The notes: generated from the letters alone by a model not told the origin. A DNA stretch of 25,330 bases from Gammaproteobacteria bacterium (GCA_030430515.1 JAUIKX010000007.1:1-25330); one strand, 5' to 3'; shown: positions 1 through 7,804, numbered from the stretch's first letter. Numbers and translations are program-made.

Positions 1-534
1 TGCGAGCTCTTCGATGGTGTGTTCGTGGTTGGTGTAGATGCAGATGTCTCCGGCGATGGCGAGTGCCTTCTCCACGATCTGCCGCGGCGACAGTTCGGTG
101 TTCTCCGCCAATGCGCGGCCGGCGGCCTGAGCAAACGGTCCGCCTGAGCCGATGGCCAGCACGCCGGACTCCGGTTCGATGACGTCGCCGTTGCCGCTGA
201 TCATCAGGGATACGTCTTTGTCTGCCACCACCAGCAGCGCCTCGAGGCGGCGCAGAGCGCGGTCGGAGCGCCACTCTTTCGCCAGCTCGACGGCAGCTCG
301 GGTGAGCTGGCCGGAGTATTTTTCCAGCGCCCCTTCGAAACGCTCGAACAGCGTGAATGCATCCGCCGTGCCACCGGCGAATCCGGCCAGCACACGCTCA
401 CCGTAGAGTCGCCGTACCTTGCGTGCGTTGCCCTTCATCACCGTGTTGCCCATGGTGACTTGGCCGTCGCTGCCCATGGCGACGCTGGTTTCGTTGCGCA
501 CCACAATCACAGTGGTGCCGTGCATGTCCTGCAT
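1..534 (-). CDS. hslV: HslV, ATP-dependent protease peptidase subunit (3' end outside window)
   Basis: HslV is the threonine-protease subunit of the cytoplasmic HslVU (ClpYQ) protease, in which the HslU ATPase unfolds substrates and feeds them to an HslV double ring. Read on the minus strand from an ATG at 534, the product begins MQDMHGTT. The Thr after His-Gly should become the catalytic N-terminus after propeptide removal. Family motifs follow: GSDGQVTMGNTVMKGNARK, GFAGGTADAF, KEWRSDRALRRLEA, and near the end GDICIYTNH and TIEELA. 178 codons are present, so only the last few residues are missing. A second in-frame ATG at 525 would leave only MHG before TT. I prefer 534 because a six-residue leader ending in HG occurs in homologues and a GAG lies upstream. 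hslU is expected just beyond the left edge. The gene lies 82 nt downstream of the ftsN-like gene, and that gap holds a heat-shock-like promoter. Confidence 0.95.
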   Translation of the reverse strand, partial: MQDMHGTTVIVVRNETSVAMGSDGQVTMGNTVMKGNARKVRRLYGERVLAGFAGGTADAFTLFERFEGALEKYSGQLTRAAVELAKEWRSDRALRRLEALLVVADKDVSLMISGNGDVIEPESGVLAIGSGGPFAQAAGRALAENTELSPRQIVEKALAIAGDICIYTNHEHTIEELA

Positions 535-568
535 TAGCGGCTCGATTTCGATGGTTAACAGCGGATGG

Positions 569-593
569 TGGGGGCGACCTGCGTGTTTTTCAA
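569..593 (-). promoter_or_regulatory. Possible sigma-32 (heat shock) promoter for hslV
   Basis: On the minus strand a TTGAA element (593–589) is followed, after 15 nt, by CCCCA (573–569) inside CCCCCACCAT. This resembles the sigma-32 pattern of CTTGAAA, then 13–17 nt, then CCCCATNT. Transcription would start near 560, leaving a leader of about 26 nt before the hslV ATG. E. coli hslVU is known to be a sigma-32 operon, which makes the match plausible. The −10 half is imperfect and the call rests on reading by eye. Confidence 0.4.
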
Positions 594-616
594 CAGAGCC
601 CGGTTCTGTGGGTGCT

Positions 617-1144
617 TCAGCTTTCCCTTTTGAGCATGATGGCCTTGAGGTTCTGCTGGCGCAGTTTGGAGAGCGCGCGCCCGGCTTCGGTCTGGGAATC
701 GTACGGACCCACGGTTACCCGGTACCAATTGCCATCGTTGAGGGCCACCCTGGTCATGCTGGCCGGCAGGTCCTGAAGCAGGAGGCTCGCCCGCAGCGTT
801 TCCGCATCGTCGGCATCGCGGAATGAGGCGGCCTGGATGAGATATTCCATCGGCACATCGGCCTTTCTGTCAGGCAGGTCCTCTTCGTAAGGCGTGGGGT
901 CCGTAACGACCTCACTTTCGGCCAGAATCTCGGGAAACTGGAAATCCAGCTTCACCGCTTCTTCCTCGTCCGGGTTCTTGACGGCAACTTTCGAATCCTG
1001 GAGAAATTCCGGTGCATAGGCGCCGATGATGACGAGCAGCGCGCCCACCAGCACCCCGATGACGAAGCTCGGGCCGTGCAGAAACCCGTTGGAGCTTTTG
1101 TTTTTCCGACGGGTGCGGTTCGATTTTCGGTAGTCCCTGGCCAT
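617..1144 (-). CDS. ftsN: FtsN-like SPOR-domain cell division protein
   Basis: This is a predicted bitopic inner-membrane divisome protein of 175 aa. A basic cytoplasmic tail (MARDYRK, then TRRKNK) precedes one transmembrane helix at about residues 24–44. A short acidic periplasmic linker containing a DFQFPEIL motif follows, and then a C-terminal SPOR domain (about 98–173). SPOR domains bind denuded septal peptidoglycan. The N-terminal RDY resembles E. coli FtsN, whose cytoplasmic tail contacts FtsA. The protein is much shorter than E. coli FtsN (about 319 aa) and is closer to the small FtsN-like proteins encoded beside hslVU in pseudomonads. It lies between priA (52 nt upstream) and hslV on the same strand. 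No strong ribosome binding site is visible before the ATG. Family membership is secure. True functional equivalence to FtsN is an inference. Confidence 0.82.
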   Translation of the reverse strand: MARDYRKSNRTRRKNKSSNGFLHGPSFVIGVLVGALLVIIGAYAPEFLQDSKVAVKNPDEEEAVKLDFQFPEILAESEVVTDPTPYEEDLPDRKADVPMEYLIQAASFRDADDAETLRASLLLQDLPASMTRVALNDGNWYRVTVGPYDSQTEAGRALSKLRQQNLKAIMLKRES

Positions 1145-1196
1145 CGCGCGATGATACCGGGGAGTCGGCGCGGAACCTATATTAATCAGAGCTCAT

Positions 1197-3428
1197 TCAG
1201 AATGAATCGTAGGGGTCCACGTCGATCGACCAGCGAATGTTCCGCGGTGGGCTTATCTCTCGAATCGCCAGAAGGGCTCGGCGAAGCGTCGCCCGGTTTT
1301 CTGCCAGCAGCATGAGTTGCTGACGGAAACGATTGCTGATCCTTTGGATCGGCGCAGGTGCCGGGCCATAAACTTCGATGTCTGCAAGACGCGGCTTGAG
1401 GCTGGCGAGAAACTGCAGGCCTTCCTCGGCCCGCGCGGCATCTGCTCGAATGAGCGCCATCGGGCGGAACGGCGGCATCTCCGCAGCTCTGCGGGCGTTG
1501 AGCTCCTGAGCTGCGAACGACTCGTAGCCATCAGAGATCAGACGCTGCAGGAGCGGATGTTCGGGCTGGCTGGTCTGGATCCAGACCTCTCCCTTGCGCT
1601 CTGCCCGGCCGGCGCGTCCGGCGACCTGCATAATAGTCTGCGCCATGCGCTCCGGGGCGCGGAAATCTGCAGAGAAAAAGCCACCGTCTGCGCCGAGCAC
1701 GACGACCAGGGTGACGTTCGGAAAGTGATGACCTTTGGCGAGCATCTGCGTGCCGACGAGGATCATCGGCGCACCATCCATGATGGCTTCGAGCTGCATG
1801 TTGAGCTGCGTCTGGTTGCGGGTGGAGTCGCGATCGATGCGAATGACCGGCACGTCGGGAAAGAGGGCGGAGAGCCCCTGTTCGGTGCGCTGGGTGCCCT
1901 GGCCGACAGGCGTCAGCTCCTGATGCCCGCACTCCGGGCATTGGCGGATGGGCGCGCTGCGGGCGCCGCAATGGTGGCAACGCAGGTGTTCGGGGCGGCT
2001 GTGCAGCGTCATGCGCACGTCGCAGTCGGAGCACGTGGCGATCCAGCCGCACTCGGTGCACATCAGCGTTGGAGCGAAACCGCGGCGGTTGATGAATGCC
2101 AGAACCTGGCCGCCTTCGCGCAGATGGCGGCGCATCACGTGGACGAGCTGAGTGCTCACGCCGTCGTGCATGTCGTGCCCGCGAATGTCCATCAGCCGCA
2201 GCACGGGCAGCTCTGCCGATCCTGGCCTCTCGCGGAGGGTGAGTGTTTCGAAGCGCCCCGAACGGGCGTTGTGCATGCTTTCGAGTGAAGGTGTGGCGGT
2301 GCCCAGCACCACCGGAATATCCTCCTGACGGGCACGGACGATGGCGAAGTCCCGGGCGGAGTAGCGCAGCCCGTCCTGCTGTTTGAATGAGGCGTCGTGC
2401 TCTTCGTCGATGATGATCATCCTGAGGTCGGCAAATGCAGCGAACACCGCCGAGCGGGTGCCGATGAGAATTCGTGCATCGCCGGAGCGGCAGCGCAGCC
2501 ATGCCTGCCAGCGCTCGGCGTCGTTCATGGCCGAGTGGAGCACGACGACATCGTTGAACCGGGCCTGCACCCGACGCACGGTTTGCGGCGTGAGGCCGAT
2601 TTCCGGCACCAGCAGAAGGGCCTGGCCTGTTCCTGTCTCGCTCTGAAGTGCGTTGGCCAACGCCCTCAGGTAGACCTCGGTCTTGCCGCTGCCTGTGATG
2701 CCATCCAGGAGGAATGCGGAGAACCGCCCGACCGATTCGGTGATTGCCCGCACCGCCGCGTCCTGCTCGTCTGTGAGCGCGAGCGGGTCGTGTTTCTGCA
2801 GCGCCTGTTTTTTCGGGGCCCATGCCACTGCTTCCACCCACTCGGTCGCCGCCAGGCCTTTCAGCACAGCGTTTGTGTATCCAAGCTCCATGATCGCCGG
2901 TCGCGACAGCGAGCCCTGTTCGTGCAGCACCCTGAGTAGGGCGAACTGACGTTTGGCGCGGCTGAGGCCGAGCTTGCCCGGCGCGTCCTCGCTGAGCGCC
3001 TGGGCGACGGCCTGTTTCTGGCTGGCGGCGATACGCCAGGCGGTCTCAACGTGAATCTCGGCAGCTTTCCCTTTGCGGGCCTCTGCCGGCAGCATGGCGG
3101 CAATGACCTCTCCGTGGGGGTGGTGGTAGTAGTCGGCGAGCCAGCTGGCGAGCTTGAGCTGGCCGGAGTCCAGGAGCGGCTCTGTGTCGATCGCTTCCTG
3201 GATCGGACTCGGTTTGTCGAACGCATCCTCCGGGTCGAGCTCGATGCATATGCCGATCAGCGGCCGATGGGCAAAGCGCACGGCCACGCGGCCACCGACC
3301 ACCGGTAGGGGCCCACCGTCCGGTAGGGCGTAGTCAAAGGCCCGATACAGGGGCACGGGCAGCGCTATGCGGGCGATCGCCGGCCTGCTTCCCGGCTCCC
3401 CCGGATCGCTGTTCGAATATTGCTTCAA
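1197..3428 (-). CDS. priA: PriA, primosomal replication restart helicase
   Basis: PriA is a 3'-to-5' superfamily 2 DNA helicase that recognises stalled forks and reloads DnaB through the primosome. The 743-aa product has the N-terminal 3'-end-binding region (IALPVPLYRAFDY), Walker A GITGSGKT (243–250) and a DEEH box (341–344). A zinc region follows with eight cysteines in four pairs: 457/460, 466/469, 484/487 and 497/500. The helicase C-domain contains VGTQMLAKGHHFPNVTLV and QVAGRAGR. The start codon is TTG at 3428. No in-frame ATG or GTG lies between the upstream TGA at 3458–3456 and the conserved N-terminus, and the upstream Shine–Dalgarno match (CCGGA) is weak. The product carries about 16 residues more than E. 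coli PriA at the N-terminus. The gene is divergent from rpmE. argS, which separates priA from the ftsN-like gene in Pseudomonas, is absent here. Confidence 0.96.
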   Translation of the reverse strand: MKQYSNSDPGEPGSRPAIARIALPVPLYRAFDYALPDGGPLPVVGGRVAVRFAHRPLIGICIELDPEDAFDKPSPIQEAIDTEPLLDSGQLKLASWLADYYHHPHGEVIAAMLPAEARKGKAAEIHVETAWRIAASQKQAVAQALSEDAPGKLGLSRAKRQFALLRVLHEQGSLSRPAIMELGYTNAVLKGLAATEWVEAVAWAPKKQALQKHDPLALTDEQDAAVRAITESVGRFSAFLLDGITGSGKTEVYLRALANALQSETGTGQALLLVPEIGLTPQTVRRVQARFNDVVVLHSAMNDAERWQAWLRCRSGDARILIGTRSAVFAAFADLRMIIIDEEHDASFKQQDGLRYSARDFAIVRARQEDIPVVLGTATPSLESMHNARSGRFETLTLRERPGSAELPVLRLMDIRGHDMHDGVSTQLVHVMRRHLREGGQVLAFINRRGFAPTLMCTECGWIATCSDCDVRMTLHSRPEHLRCHHCGARSAPIRQCPECGHQELTPVGQGTQRTEQGLSALFPDVPVIRIDRDSTRNQTQLNMQLEAIMDGAPMILVGTQMLAKGHHFPNVTLVVVLGADGGFFSADFRAPERMAQTIMQVAGRAGRAERKGEVWIQTSQPEHPLLQRLISDGYESFAAQELNARRAAEMPPFRPMALIRADAARAEEGLQFLASLKPRLADIEVYGPAPAPIQRISNRFRQQLMLLAENRATLRRALLAIREISPPRNIRWSIDVDPYDSF

Positions 3429-3445
3429 GATTAATTCCGGAGCGA

Positions 3446-3473
3446 TTGCGCTCGCTCAACTATCTGGTAGACT
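3446..3473 (+). promoter_or_regulatory. Candidate sigma-70 promoter for rpmE
   Basis: In the 77-nt priA/rpmE divergent gap, TTGCGC (3446–3451) is followed after 16 nt by TAGACT (3468–3473), which is an acceptable −35/−10 pair. The start would be near 3480, about 26 nt before the rpmE ATG. A small dyad, GAGCG-attg-CGCTC (3440–3453), overlaps the −35 element. No comparable promoter for priA stands out on the other strand. Confidence 0.4.
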
Positions 3474-3505
3474 TCGTCGCCCATTTTCCAGGGCGTGACG
3501 GTTCA

Positions 3506-3736
3506 ATGAAAGCCGAGATTCATCCAGCCTATAACGACATCAAGGCCACCTGCAGCTGCGGCAATGTCATTGAGACCCGCTCAACTCTGCCGGGCGACAT
3601 CCAGATCGAAGTTTGCTCTGCCTGCCACCCGTTTTACACCGGCAAGCAGAAAATGATGGACACCGCTGGCCGCGTGGAGCGCTTCCGCCGACGTTTCGGC
3701 AACCGCGGCGGCGCCGCGGCGAAAGGCGAAGAATAA
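3506..3736 (+). CDS. rpmE: Ribosomal protein bL31, zinc-binding type
   Basis: bL31 is a small protein of the large ribosomal subunit that helps bridge the two subunits. The 76-aa product starts MKAEIHPAYNDIKATC and carries CSCGN and CSACHPFYTGKQK, giving cysteines at 16, 18, 37 and 40. That is the C+ (zinc-containing) form, the paralogue usually replaced by a C-minus form under zinc starvation. I chose the ATG at 3506 because it gives the conserved MK-x-x-IHP start. The open frame extends upstream to an ATG at 3446, but those 20 residues are not family-like and overlap the candidate promoter. The tail (FGNRGGAAAKGEE) is a typical basic or low-complexity end. The gene stands alone, divergent from priA and followed by a 101-nt gap before the M48 gene. 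Confidence 0.97.
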   Translation: MKAEIHPAYNDIKATCSCGNVIETRSTLPGDIQIEVCSACHPFYTGKQKMMDTAGRVERFRRRFGNRGGAAAKGEE

Positions 3737-3772
3737 GCGCGCCGAAACCTCTTCCGCTGATCGTTGTCTAAC

Positions 3773-3798
3773 CATCAGCATCCATCGAGATGCTGATG
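3773..3798. repeat. Perfect 10-bp inverted repeat before the M48 gene
   Basis: CATCAGCATC (3773–3782) and GATGCTGATG (3789–3798) are exact reverse complements separated by the 6 nt CATCGA. The element lies 37 nt after the rpmE stop and 39 nt before the M48 start. No T-run follows on either strand, so a classical intrinsic terminator is unlikely. It could be a regulator binding site, an RNA hairpin in the M48 leader, or a weak rpmE terminator. Confidence 0.6.
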
Positions 3799-3806
3799 TA
3801 GTCTAT

Positions 3807-3823
3807 GGCAGGTTTTAACTGCC
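3807..3823 (+). repeat. Small hairpin next to the M48 ribosome binding site
   Basis: GGCAG (3807–3811) pairs with CTGCC (3819–3823) across a 7-nt AT-rich loop. It ends just before the GGAG ribosome binding site at 3828–3831 of the M48 gene. With only 5 bp it may be a chance match, but its position could influence translation initiation. Confidence 0.3.
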
Positions 3824-3837
3824 GTGCGGAGTAGGTT

Positions 3838-5235
3838 ATGCGCAGCAGAGTTTCTCTGATTCTTGGCGTTGCCATTCTGGCAGTGCTTGCCGTTTCGCCG
3901 GCTACCCACGCGGGTCGGGGCTCCGAAAAATACAACGAGCTCCTCGAGACCGGCACGATTTACGACGATGAAGACTGGCAGCAGTACGTTCAGGAGGTGG
4001 GTGAGCGCGTTCTGGCGCAGACCCCTCACAGAAGTCGCACCTACACCTTCGTACTGCTCGACGACACCATGATCAACGCCTTCACCATGGGCGATGAGTA
4101 CGTATTCCTTTCCCGGGGCCTTCTGGCGTACTTCACCACGGAAGATCAACTCGCAGCGGTCATCGGCCATGAGATTGGCCATGTGGTCGGACGTCATTCC
4201 AGCAGCCGTCAAGGTCGTAACCGCTTCGGACAGGTGTTGGGCTGGCTGGGCTTCATCGCGACCAGCAGCCCATCGATGCTCGATCTGGCCAACACGCTGA
4301 CAGCAGCGGCCAGCGCCGGATACGGGCGGGGTGATGAGCTGGAAGCAGACGCGTTCGGGCTGGAGTGGATTTCGGGGGCGGGTTACAACCCGCAGGCCTC
4401 GATCGAAGCCATACAGATACTGCGTGATGATCATCTCTTTCAGACCAACGTCATGGGCCGCCCGACGCAGTACCACGGAATTTTCAGAAGCCACCCTGAG
4501 CACATGAAGCGCATTCACGACATGCACCAGCAGGTTGATGCGGTGGTCATGGATTCGGTGGATCCGCCGGTACGGGATTACCTGGAAATGATCGACGGAA
4601 TGGTGTTCGGCGAAAATGCCGCTACCGGCGTGGTTAAAGACAATCGCTACTATCACAGTGGCTACAGGGTGGTGGTGTCCTTTCCGAAAGGCTGGGAGGT
4701 GGGCAACAGCCGCAGCGAGGTGATGGGCCGGCCGACGAACCAGAATGCTTACATCAGTATGAAGCGGCAGAAGCCGCCGGAAGTCGAGCAGACCCCGAAA
4801 GAGTACGTTACGCAAACTTTGAAGCGCGATGATGTTGAGAACGGGGTGGAGACCACCATCGGTGAGTATCCGGCCTTCATTGCCGATGTGAAGGTCGCTG
4901 AAGGAGATGTTCTGAAGCGGAAGATCGCGGTGGTATACAAAGACGGTGGCGTCTATCTGTTTCGCGGTGAGCTTGGCCCCAAGGACGATGTGGAGGCCTT
5001 CGAGAAAACCTTCGAAGCTGTAGTCAGATCATTTCGCGCCATGGATGCTGCCGATCAGAAAGTGGCGAGCACCCGACGCGTTGTCGTCGTGGAAGCCAGG
5101 CCGGGCGATACGTTCGCGAAGCTGGCTGTTGGCGCGCCGATTTCGGGTAACGGCGAGGAGATGCTCAGGGTGATCAACGGCCGTTATCCCAACGGTGAGC
5201 CGCGAGCCGGCGATCTGATCAAGCTGATCCGCTAG
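3838..5235 (+). CDS. Exported M48-family zinc metallopeptidase with LysM-like C-terminal tail
   Basis: This is a predicted periplasmic zinc metalloprotease of 465 aa, related to BepA/YfgC and LoiP. A signal peptide covers about residues 1–25 (hydrophobic core, then THA). The zinc motif HEIGH is at 111–115, and the third ligand is probably E167 in ELEAD, followed by AFGLEWI. BepA has TPR repeats after the catalytic domain. Here I see instead a mixed region (about 255–410) and a final segment around 417–465 (RPGDTF … ML-x-x-ING-x-YP … GDLIKLI) that resembles a LysM-type cell-wall module. The ATG at 3838 follows GGAG with a 6-nt spacing. BepA-type proteases handle outer-membrane protein assembly and quality control, so a similar envelope role is an inference. 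The gene is convergent with ponA, and the two genes share a CTAG at their stop codons. Confidence 0.88.
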   Translation: MRSRVSLILGVAILAVLAVSPATHAGRGSEKYNELLETGTIYDDEDWQQYVQEVGERVLAQTPHRSRTYTFVLLDDTMINAFTMGDEYVFLSRGLLAYFTTEDQLAAVIGHEIGHVVGRHSSSRQGRNRFGQVLGWLGFIATSSPSMLDLANTLTAAASAGYGRGDELEADAFGLEWISGAGYNPQASIEAIQILRDDHLFQTNVMGRPTQYHGIFRSHPEHMKRIHDMHQQVDAVVMDSVDPPVRDYLEMIDGMVFGENAATGVVKDNRYYHSGYRVVVSFPKGWEVGNSRSEVMGRPTNQNAYISMKRQKPPEVEQTPKEYVTQTLKRDDVENGVETTIGEYPAFIADVKVAEGDVLKRKIAVVYKDGGVYLFRGELGPKDDVEAFEKTFEAVVRSFRAMDAADQKVASTRRVVVVEARPGDTFAKLAVGAPISGNGEEMLRVINGRYPNGEPRAGDLIKLIR

Positions 5236-7784
5236 AACAGGTCGATCGCTTTGATCTCCTCGCTCGTGCTGCGACCCGGCTTGCTGGTCTCGAGGATCTC
5301 CGGAGCGTGTTCGCGCAGAAAGTACTCGAAGACACCCGCGCTATCACCCGGTCGCGTCGGCCTGCCGGTCTCGGGGTCGATGCGCAGGGTGACGATGCCA
5401 TCCGGCTGCGGGTGGGTGATTTCCTCGGTGCCTGCCAGCGCGGTGCGCATGTAGTCGATCCAGATGGGCAGTGGCGTCGTGCTGCCGTACTCCCTCCGCC
5501 CGAGCGGGCTGTAGTCGCTGAAACCAACCCACACTGAGGTTGCGACTTTCGGGTTGAAGCCGTTGAACCAGGTGTCGGCTGCGTCGTTGGTCGTTCCTGT
5601 TTTGCCAGCGATATCGCCTCGTTCCAATACCAGCGCTTTGCGGCCGGTGCCGCGCTTGATCACGTCCTGGAGCATGCTGTTCATTATGTAGGCCACACGA
5701 GCGTCGATGACCCGTTCCGCCAGAAGCGGCGCCACCTCGGCGTCGCTCGCGTCGGTTTCTTCGTCGGCATCCAGGTTCTGCTCTGCTTCCCGTCGCTCCT
5801 CGAAGGTGGCGAGTTCCAGTTCGATCGGCTGTAGAAGCTCACACTCGCGGCAGACCACCGGATGGCGTGTGGCGAGCAGCGTATTGCCATCCCGGTCGCG
5901 CATGGTGTCGATGATGTGTGGCGTGACTTTGTAACCGCCATTGGCGAGCACCGCGTAAGCGGTGGCCATCTGCATTGGGGTCAGGGCCATGGTGCCGCCG
6001 CCGATGGCCAGCTGGGTGTTGCGCGGGAACGAACTCGTATCCAGCCCGAACCGTTCGGCGTAGTCGATCACCGGGCCGGCCTCGATGTCCAGCAGGACGC
6101 GCATGGAAACCAGATTGATGGAGCGGTAGAGCGCCTCCCGCAGGCGCGTGGGTCCGTTGTATCGATTGTTATCGTTGTCGGGGCGGTATTCGGTTTCCAG
6201 ATTATCGTCTTCGAACACCAGGGGCGCGTCCATGTAGATGCTGGCCGGTGTTACCCCATTCGCCAATGCCGCGGCGTAAACGAATGGCTTGAAGCCGGAG
6301 CCGGGCTGGCGGGCCGCCTGAATTGCGTGGTTGTACTGATTTCTGGAAAAGTCGTAGCCACCGGTCAACGCCAGCACGCGGCCGGTGTCTGGCTCAAGGC
6401 TGACCAGAGCGCCCTGAATCTCGGGTATCTGGGCGAGCTGCCAGGTGTCGTTCTGATCGCTGGCGGCATCCTCGTTGGCGATTGGCTCTGAGATCTCGAG
6501 ACGGCGTATACGAACGATGTCACCGACGGCCACGACGTCGGACACGGCTTCAGGAGGTGGGCCGCGGGTGTCGATGTCTTCAAATGGGCGGGCCCACTTC
6601 ACTGCATCGGTATCCAGCACAATGAAGCTGCCATCGCCACGCACGAGCTGGGCCGAGTCTTCGTCTGCGCGCAGAACCACTGCGGCCTCCATGCCGCCGA
6701 CGGGTTGAAAGCTGCGCAGCGCATTCACTGCAACGGCAACGACGCGGGCGGCGGCTTCGCTGTCGTTCGGGTTTGGTGCCGGTAGCTCAACCTGTGACTC
6801 CGGGCCCCGATAGCCGTGCCGCATATCGAAGTCGTCGAGACCTCGGCGTATGGCATTGGTGGCAGCATTCTGCAGATCTGTCGCGATGGTCGTGGTGACT
6901 TCGAAGCCGCCGGTGTAGAGATCCGGATAGCTGTAGATGAGCTGTCTGCGAACCCACTCAGCGGCGTAAGGCGCCGGAACTTCCACTGCCCGGTCGAAGA
7001 CCCGCGCAGTGATCGGAGCTTCGGTGGCTTCCCGATAAGCGGCGTGGGAGATGCTGCCCTGGTCGTACATGCGGCCGAGTACGACGTTGCGACGCACTAT
7101 GGCGCGCTCCGGCCCGTTGATGGGGTTGCCGGCGCTCGGTGCCTGGGGGATGCCGGCCAGCATGGCCAGCTGGGCCAGCTCCAGTTCCATCAGCGGCTTG
7201 CCGTAGTACGTGCGGGCCGCCGCCTCGGCGCCATAAGCGCGTTTACCGAACGGCACGATGTTGATGTAAAGCTCCAGAATTTCGTCTTTGCTGAGTTCCT
7301 GCTCGATCTTGAGAGCCAGAAGCATCTCTTTGAACTTGCGGATGAACGTGCGCTCCAGGCTGAACGAAACGTTTCTCGCCAGCTGCATGGTGATGGTGCT
7401 GGCGCCGGGCCCCAGCGAGCCCTCCGAAACGAGGCTGCCGATGAGCCCGAGGGTGTCGTTGGACAGCGAAATGAAATCGATGCCGCTGTGTTCGTAAAAT
7501 CTCTTGTCTTCAGTGTCAAGTAACGCGTCAATGAACGCTTGCGGTACGTCGTCCAGGCTGACAGGAATGACTCTCCGCTCTCCAAACTCGGCCATGAGAT
7601 CGCCCTCGCGGGTATAGATTCGCAACGGAGTTTCCAGTTTCACATTGCGGTAGCTCTCAGCATCGGGCGTAAGCGGGTCAAGGTAGATGAAGATGCCTGC
7701 GAGACTGAGCACTGCGCCACACAAAGCAGCCAGGCCCAGCCAGATAATTGCCCCGAGGGAGCGGCGAGTTTTACTTGCTGTCAT
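5232..7784 (-). CDS. ponA: Penicillin-binding protein 1A, bifunctional transglycosylase/transpeptidase
   Basis: PBP1A is a class A PBP that polymerises lipid II into glycan strands and cross-links them. The 850-aa product has a short cytoplasmic tail and an inner-membrane anchor (about residues 11–34). The GT51 transglycosylase domain follows, with catalytic E92 in TEDKRFYEH, GASTITMQLARN (127–138) and an ELYIN motif near 171. The transpeptidase domain has the active-site motif S496-GFK (SxxK), S555-I-N557 (SxN) and K728-TG (KTG). An OB-like insertion typical of PBP1A lies between the two domains. The length is normal for the family. The gene is divergent from pilM, as in Pseudomonas. No Shine–Dalgarno is visible before the ATG: the minus-strand leader is pyrimidine-rich (CCTCCCTCTC). 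A possible −10 (TATATT, 7822–7817) lacks a convincing −35. The stop overlaps that of the M48 gene. Confidence 0.97.
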   Translation of the reverse strand: MTASKTRRSLGAIIWLGLAALCGAVLSLAGIFIYLDPLTPDAESYRNVKLETPLRIYTREGDLMAEFGERRVIPVSLDDVPQAFIDALLDTEDKRFYEHSGIDFISLSNDTLGLIGSLVSEGSLGPGASTITMQLARNVSFSLERTFIRKFKEMLLALKIEQELSKDEILELYINIVPFGKRAYGAEAAARTYYGKPLMELELAQLAMLAGIPQAPSAGNPINGPERAIVRRNVVLGRMYDQGSISHAAYREATEAPITARVFDRAVEVPAPYAAEWVRRQLIYSYPDLYTGGFEVTTTIATDLQNAATNAIRRGLDDFDMRHGYRGPESQVELPAPNPNDSEAAARVVAVAVNALRSFQPVGGMEAAVVLRADEDSAQLVRGDGSFIVLDTDAVKWARPFEDIDTRGPPPEAVSDVVAVGDIVRIRRLEISEPIANEDAASDQNDTWQLAQIPEIQGALVSLEPDTGRVLALTGGYDFSRNQYNHAIQAARQPGSGFKPFVYAAALANGVTPASIYMDAPLVFEDDNLETEYRPDNDNNRYNGPTRLREALYRSINLVSMRVLLDIEAGPVIDYAERFGLDTSSFPRNTQLAIGGGTMALTPMQMATAYAVLANGGYKVTPHIIDTMRDRDGNTLLATRHPVVCRECELLQPIELELATFEERREAEQNLDADEETDASDAEVAPLLAERVIDARVAYIMNSMLQDVIKRGTGRKALVLERGDIAGKTGTTNDAADTWFNGFNPKVATSVWVGFSDYSPLGRREYGSTTPLPIWIDYMRTALAGTEEITHPQPDGIVTLRIDPETGRPTRPGDSAGVFEYFLREHAPEILETSKPGRSTSEEIKAIDLF

Positions 7785-7804
7785 ATCGAGAGGGAGGTGA
7801 CCTG

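Noticed and set aside
1317..2288. Antisense open frame of about 323 codons inside priA
   Set aside because: It is a shadow of the priA frame: low-complexity composition, no ribosome binding site and no recognisable motif.
1531..2841. Long open frame of about 436 codons overlapping priA on the same strand in another frame
   Set aside because: The translation is Arg/Ala/Pro/His-rich with no domain, and priA occupies the region with full motif support. Such frames are common in GC-rich coding DNA.
3775..4815. Antisense open frame of about 346 codons inside the M48 gene
   Set aside because: His/Val-rich shadow translation without motifs, while the plus strand encodes a complete HEIGH metallopeptidase with signal peptide and ribosome binding site.
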